64,000 nt of DNA from Epiperipatus broadwayi. Taxonomy: Eukaryota; Onychophora; Udeonychophora; Euonychophora; Peripatidae. A model generated the notes under the pieces. It had not been told where the DNA came from. It saw only the letters and a list, made by a program, of their open reading frames with translations, and did no database searches. Made by a program: the position numbers and the translations under genes. Below, piece by piece: positions 59,101 through 64,000 of this stretch (its first letter is position 1; the number at the start of each line of letters is the position of its first letter). The stretch is from contig JAQFVV010000182.1 in NCBI GenBank assembly GCA_028023455.1, positions 680,001-744,000 on the forward strand, read 5' to 3'.

Positions 59101-60200
59101 ATTTTTATAGTGTTTTCTGCAGTTCTAAATATTAGAATTCAATAATTTAAAAGATCTAATGATTATATTCATTTACACCCTATTTTAATCTGCAAAATAT
59201 CTTATGCGAAACCACTGCCAAGAGCTTTGGAGAAGTAAAAATAAATATCTTGTTATGTACCTTATCAATGTTAATCTTATTAGAACTATATTCTGGAATT
59301 ATGTATGATATTCTGAAACATTAATTACAGCAGAAATGTTTAGACAACACATGTTTTTTTTTGCAATTGATAAATTTATAGTAAAGATTTTTTTATGTTA
59401 CTTTTATTGCTATTTGATATGATGTATTGTAACCACTTCTAAGCTCAGCTTGTTTGTGTTTTTATTTTGGAGAAGGGGTACTTTTTAAATGTAAAAAATT
59501 CCTTGAATATGGTCAAAAACTATTTTGACCATTATTAAATCTATTTAAATCCATTTAAAAGATGCCTTGGCTAATTATATTTCTCTACTTTGTTTATGCT
59601 GACCAAAAATTTTCTAATCCAAAAAAATGATGATATTCCTATGAATGTAAATAAACTCTGAAGAAGGTGAATCATAATAAAACTGAAACATTAATCATAT
59701 ATTATTGTTCACTTTTAATATTACTGTTATGAACTTGAACATAAAATTTTCTAGTTGATTTCAAAATACAATTTGTAAAAATATGGTGAAGCAACCTATA
59801 TTTTAAGACCATTTAAGTGCAAAACGTTTTCAGCTATAAACACAGAGTTTGTCTTTCAAAAATTGTTACTTAACATAACTTATACACTGAAATAACTTTT
59901 ATATTGTGTCCATTTTCATTTAATCCTAACATTGTGCAATACTAAAAAAAAAAAATCTTAGCAAAAATAATATATTTAAAATATTCCATTTCTCTATAAT
60001 TTAGCAATTTTTACCATCCACAAAAAAATGTGTGAGGGAGAGGGAAGTGCTTTAAATTTGCATGACTGCAAGATTTTATTATTTAGAATGAATTAGGATT
60101 TATTTCAGTAACATTTTTTATTTAATGCTGTAATACATGCATTTTAAAAACATTAATTAAATAAATATTTTTGAAATTAATTGAAGAGTATTGATGCTTG
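56120..60200. other. AT-rich DNA with small repeats, no gene
   Basis: A 45-bp phrase with GGTGGTTACTGGTTGGAACT occurs twice (56142-56187 and 56503-56546). Dispersed-repeat copies lie at 56431-56495 (inverted) and 56726-56836. The rest is plain AT-rich DNA. The frame 57327-57515 is unsupported. Confidence 0.5.
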
Positions 60201-60204
60201 TATG

Positions 60205-60290
60205 ATTTAGCACAATAGTAAAATGACAGACTTTAGAGCTGATGTTCCTCGATTAAATACTCAGCTAAGTAAATTTTTCAAAAAATAGTC
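60205..60290 (+). repeat. degenerate tRNA-like SINE head
   Basis: TTTAGCACAATAGTAAAATG looks like a box A/D-arm region, GACAGACTTTAGAGCTG like an anticodon arm, and GTTCCTCGATTAAATACTCA like a box B/T-arm, with tRNA-like spacing, followed by CAGCTAAGTAAA. The match is degraded and no target duplication was found. It differs in sequence from the SINE at 36276-36384. Confidence 0.4.
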
Positions 60291-60469
60291 TACTTTTGAT
60301 CAGTTGAACACAACTAATATATTCAGCTTACCACTTAGAACGCTTAATTGACGCATGGCTTTCAAACAATTAAGCTTTGCTATCTCATTTCTTTTGCTTA
60401 TTATTATTTTCTGAGATTATAAAAAAAAATATCTCCAATGTAAATATATTAAAATAATAATTAAAAGAT

Positions 60470-62095
60470 ACAAACAATGTACTAAGAACAAACCTTTATT
60501 AGTGCTGACAATTATGAAATACTGAGCATGCAGAAGTGGGAGTATATATTAAGAAGTCCAAAAACAAGTGAAGTAATTTGCATATTTGTTTGCATTGTAA
60601 ATTAAATGGTTAAAGTGGGTCATTTTTGGAGAGGGGAATGCCAGATTTTTTTTGATTGATCATATGTTTATCCCCAGAGATGTGCCAAGCTTCCTTGGCT
60701 TTCCGCTTGGCATCATTGTTGCACTTGATGCAGATAATGCTAAATGATGTAAGCTCAAAACTATGACCAAATTTAAAAAAATAGTCAAAAAAGATTGACT
60801 TTGCTTCTGTATGTGTTTTAACTTGATTATAAAGATATTTATGTTGAGCTAAGTGGGTATATAAGTTGTCTCAGGCCTCACTGTATAAATAGAATGGCAA
60901 AATATTTTGACATTTAACTTTGTAAACAATCTGAGAGTGAAGATTGGGAGGCAGTTTATCTTTCGAGTTATTTATTAAACAATACAGTGGAGGAGGGTGT
61001 GAATAGCAGTTTTATGGGTGAAGGAAGTTGTTTTATTAATTAGATGGAAGATTTTTGGATAAATAGGGAAGGGATATCCAGAACTTGTCATTGGTTTGTG
61101 GAAGGGATGTTGTACTTTACAATAAAAAAATTTAATAGTCTAAATAAGCAACAAAACCTTGAAATCCAATACTGTCCAGTTCTGATATATATATGTATTG
61201 TTGTTATTTTTTCAGTCAGACTCGAATTTACAGACATGGAGGTTTCTGTGTATGAACAACTTGGCCCTGTGAATTTGTTCACCATTGGTGTAAGTGGCTT
61301 GGGTTATAAAACCACATACATGAAGAAGTTTAACAAGCATTTTATAATTTAATACATCTGTGTCACATTGAAAATGTAAATATGAAATTTTATGCAAACT
61401 ATTTTCATTCTCTTTAGTCCATTCTAAAGAGGTGGAAAGTTCTAAGTCATGCTGAATCTGGTTGATAAGAGTATCAGAGGTGCAAACGAGCACATCATCT
61501 ATATATCTTAAGTATAATGATGAAGGGTGTGATATAAAGTATTTACGTAGAATCATTTCTCCAAATTTATTAAGAAATATACTGGAAATGACATCATTTA
61601 CGGAAGGGCCCATAGACCAACCTTCCTCCATTTTATAATGCACATTATTAAAGGAAGTAGTGATATAATTATGTATCAAATGAAAATGTAAATAATAAAA
61701 GTGATTTTGGGGGCATTATAGTCCACATGTCACAAGGCTTGTTTAATGATTTGGATAGAGACTATATGAGAAATAAAGCTGTACAGCTCAGTGATGTCCA
61801 GTGAAGCAAATCGGTCATGGTGTGGAGATGAATGTTTTTAATTCTGTTGATTTATTCAAAGTAGGCACCACTGAAATTGATCATAGGCAAGAAATGATCC
61901 ACTCTAATCATTTACAATGTAAACAATATTCAAATTATTCTACTTGTTTTTAAGACTACTTAATATATCCTCCCACTTCTATTACATTCTTTGCTATGTC
62001 TATAATTGAATCCAGATGAAAGCATGCTCAGCACGTCATAATTATCTGCACTAATAAAGCTTTGCTCTCAATACATTGTTTGTATATTTTATTTA
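60470..62095 (-). mobile_element. Penelope-like retroelement with inverted terminal repeats
   Basis: A PLE on the minus strand flanked by inverted copies of its terminal repeat (60470-60590 and about 61945-62095). Both, in the outward reading, carry CTTCTGCATGCTCAG or AAGCATGCTCAGCACGTCAT, then GCACTAATAAAG and ACATTGTTTGTAT. The right copy contains an extra segment with CAGATGA...AGCATGCT..GCACGTC, compatible with a decayed hammerhead at the usual PLE position. Inside are the RT (with motifs A and C) and a C-terminal GIY-YIG tail. The N-terminal part of the RT is absent. Opposing terminal repeats are known for PLEs and separate them from LTR elements and LINEs. Confidence 0.78.
60680..61830 (-). 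pseudogene. PLE reverse transcriptase / GIY-YIG pseudogene
   Basis: Minus strand, 5' to 3'. RT motif A reads FASLDITELYS at about 61810-61780. Broken frames follow, then an open frame of 155 codons (61679-61212) with EEGWSMGPSVNDVISSIFLN (motif B region), RYIDDVLVCT (motif C, near 61515-61485) and LEWTKENE...LHFQC (motif D/E region). Further broken frames to about 60680 carry SIYTV...TTYI, GHSFELTSFSII and NNDAKRKAKEAWHI, which matches the end of the PLE GIY-YIG endonuclease. RT and nuclease together carry out target-primed insertion. Stops and frameshifts in the linker and nuclease indicate a dead copy, although the RT core is still open. Frames 61044-61352 (+) and 61088-61285 (-) are not genes. 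Confidence 0.8.
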
Positions 62096-63260
62096 TATTA
62101 TAGTTTTAGAGATAAAGCGTTTAAAAATGTTGTATTTTAAAATAATAATTATTATTTAGTCTAATATTTGGTTAAATTTCCAACAGCAAATACAATTTTA
62201 AACTGGGAGAGGAGGAAGGGGTTTTTTATTAGCGTATTTCTGTATTACTGAGAAAATTTCTAATTCTGAAAATCTCAGAAATTAAGGATGCCAGATTAAT
62301 TAAGAGTAATGAACATTATTTGCATTGAAAAATGAAGACATTGATGATGTAAAAAGCATTATCCATTTCTAACTTTTAAATATTGATGTAAATTTTGAAA
62401 ATTAAAATGTTTGTTTTAAAATATTTCCCAAGAAAATGTTTTTTTTATTTTAATATGACTAGTTTTGACAATGTAACTATAATAACTATAAAACTAATTT
62501 TAAAATAATATTCCAGATAGTCTTCGAGTTTATTAGATATAGAAATACTTTCATAGTATTCGCCATTTTAAAATTTATTACTTTTATTGAAGAGTGGGAA
62601 ACTAGATAATAAAGAATTTAATTATCACTTTTATAAATTTTAACCAGGATTTTTCTTTTGACAATATATTTTTTTAATTAAATCTTAATTTACTTATTTT
62701 TTGTTAAACTGCAAGAACATTGTGTTTTAATTAAAAAAACAAAATATCTGTCTTATCTTTACATACATGCATACTGAATATATATATATTTGCATACTGA
62801 ATATAAACATCATTTTATTCACTTATCAGATATATGTGTGTATTGTTTATATATACATTTTGCATCAATCTTTAAACAAATCTAATATTTAGAATAAATT
62901 ACAACTTTTATTTATTAGATGTTAAATAAAAATATACAAGCAAATTATACTTCTGTATTCGTATATTTCACTAGAATGATAAAATGGCTGTAGGAAATTG
63001 TCTACATATTTATTTATATATGACTTTATAAATTAACTTCAATGATTTTTCATTTCTTACGTTTTGCTAGCATAATGTTGTACATCAATGGCCTTATCTA
63101 ACGTTAGTAATTTTTTTCATAACATTTTATAGAATTATATACATTCACTTTCTTTAAAAAGACAGTTTCCAATTATTTCTATATTCTTTCATGTCTTCAA
63201 AAAAAAATATTAAAATAATGACCCCCCCCCCTCATTATCTATATAGACGTTGTGTAAATC
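62096..63260. other. AT-rich DNA, no gene seen
   Basis: A C10 tract lies at 63222-63231 and short TA runs near 62780. Nothing else is supportable. Confidence 0.5.
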
Positions 63261-63279
63261 TTCTTTAATGTCTTTTAGC

Positions 63280-63720
63280 ATTTTCTAAGTTCTGGCTTAA
63301 ATTTATAAAAATATTTATATTATAATTGTCTTTTTACCATTTTTTGTCTACTTAGTTTTGCATTAACATGTATCATACATATGAATACCTAAAGATTATT
63401 TCCTGTGTAGAATTTATAAAGCATACTATTGTTTAAAATTTTATGTTAGCTGCTACTTAAAATATAATTCTTTATTTTTTTTAATTAAATATATATATAG
63501 TTGTTGTTTTTTTATTACAAATACCACTAATTTGTCTTGTCTTTTATTTCTCCCAGGATAATCAATTTTTTTATTATTATTAAAATACTCCATAACAATT
63601 TTAAAACGTGTTTGATTTGTTCAAACGCATTTTGTAAATCTATATAAAAGTATTCATCTGACTAAGAGTTTATTGGAAAATAAATTTGGTTTGATCTCTT
63701 TCAGTGAAATGAATAATTAA
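63280..63720 (-). pseudogene. degenerate LINE fragment (RTE-like)
   Basis: The 63280-63440 stretch shares TTTTGCATTAACATGTATCATACA with the endonuclease-RT linker of LINE copy A (about 45415-45445). On the minus strand near 63720-63560 a frame reads RDQTKFIF and then YIDLQNAFEQIKH, which resembles RT motifs 1-2 of RTE elements (..QFGF.. and F.D..KAF..I). Heavily decayed. Confidence 0.5.
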
Positions 63721-64000
63721 TCATACTACTTTATCAGATAATTAACTATCTTCATTTTATTGTTCTCTTATATTTACAATGAATCTTACTTTACTTAAGC
63801 TTCAAATACTTGTGATTAAAATATGAACCAAATACACAATAATTCCACGTATTTGTTTGACATATTGTTATGCAGGATATGATAGACAAATCAACTGCCA
63901 TTTTTGGTAATCCAAATTAAAATTTGATCACAGTATTGCATATTAAACTTGAATGCTAATAAAAATAACCAAGTTGAAATTAAGAGTGGTAAAAAGTAAT
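63721..64000. other. AT-rich DNA to window end
   Basis: May continue the decayed LINE fragment; nothing distinct is seen. Confidence 0.4.

Noticed and set aside
59655-59695. CTCTGAAGAAGGTG...CTGAAACATTA on the plus strand, resembling a PLE hammerhead end.
   Set aside because: The core words are present but helix II is two pairs at best, the GTC is absent and helix I does not pair. No GIY-YIG sequence was found upstream.

Overview
This is eukaryotic, almost certainly invertebrate-animal, nuclear DNA. It is very AT-rich by eye (not computed), has no operon-like gene packing, and is full of decayed transposable elements. I recognise no intact host protein-coding gene. The long open frames are either element remnants or chance frames in AT-rich DNA. 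The mix of RTE-type LINEs, Penelope-like elements (PLEs) with GIY-YIG endonuclease remnants, hAT elements, tRNA-derived SINEs and many foldback repeats is typical of metazoans. The species cannot be named from sequence alone.

Layout. 0-8.9 kb: AT-rich DNA with a SINE fragment (457-531), an inverted repeat (3581-3753), a half copy of a repeat family (4580-4850), a clean hAT MITE (6042-6535) and another inverted repeat (7163-7760). 8.9-10.5 kb: a composite insertion (8951-9793, 13-bp target duplication) carrying two hammerhead-ribozyme-like cores, then a related foldback (9995-10508). 13.58-15.5 kb: a promoter-like block with heat-shock elements, an AP-1 site and a TATA box, followed by no open reading frame. 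17.7-24.4 kb: a second hAT MITE, a hairpin, a PLE 3' half with GIY-YIG remnant and a terminal hammerhead motif, a foldback with a hammerhead-like core, and a 927-bp near-perfect palindrome (23441-24367). 24.4-35 kb: mostly plain AT-rich DNA with a degenerate minisatellite and a TA run. 35-43.7 kb: a foldback, a full SINE with a 16-bp target duplication, a 207-bp ribozyme element (17-bp duplication), a decayed BED-type hAT transposon broken by a 238-bp ribozyme element (14-bp duplication), and a complex inverted repeat. 43.7-55.2 kb: three RTE LINE copies, one split by a 1645-bp DNA transposon with an 8-bp duplication. 55.3-56.1 kb: a large foldback. 60.2-62.1 kb: a tRNA-like SINE remnant and a PLE with RT motifs A and C, a GIY-YIG tail and inverted terminal repeats. 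63.2-63.7 kb: a LINE RT fragment.

The most interesting theme is a set of short elements that share a type I hammerhead ribozyme core (CTGANGA, helix II, GAAAC, NNGTC) with base-pairable helix I and, in one family, a compensatory change in helix II. They are flanked by 13-17 bp target duplications. This is the signature expected of animal retrozymes or PLE-derived terminal repeats, and PLE remnants that could have supplied the enzymes lie in the same window. The second notable item is the orphan heat-shock-type promoter at about 13.6-13.9 kb.
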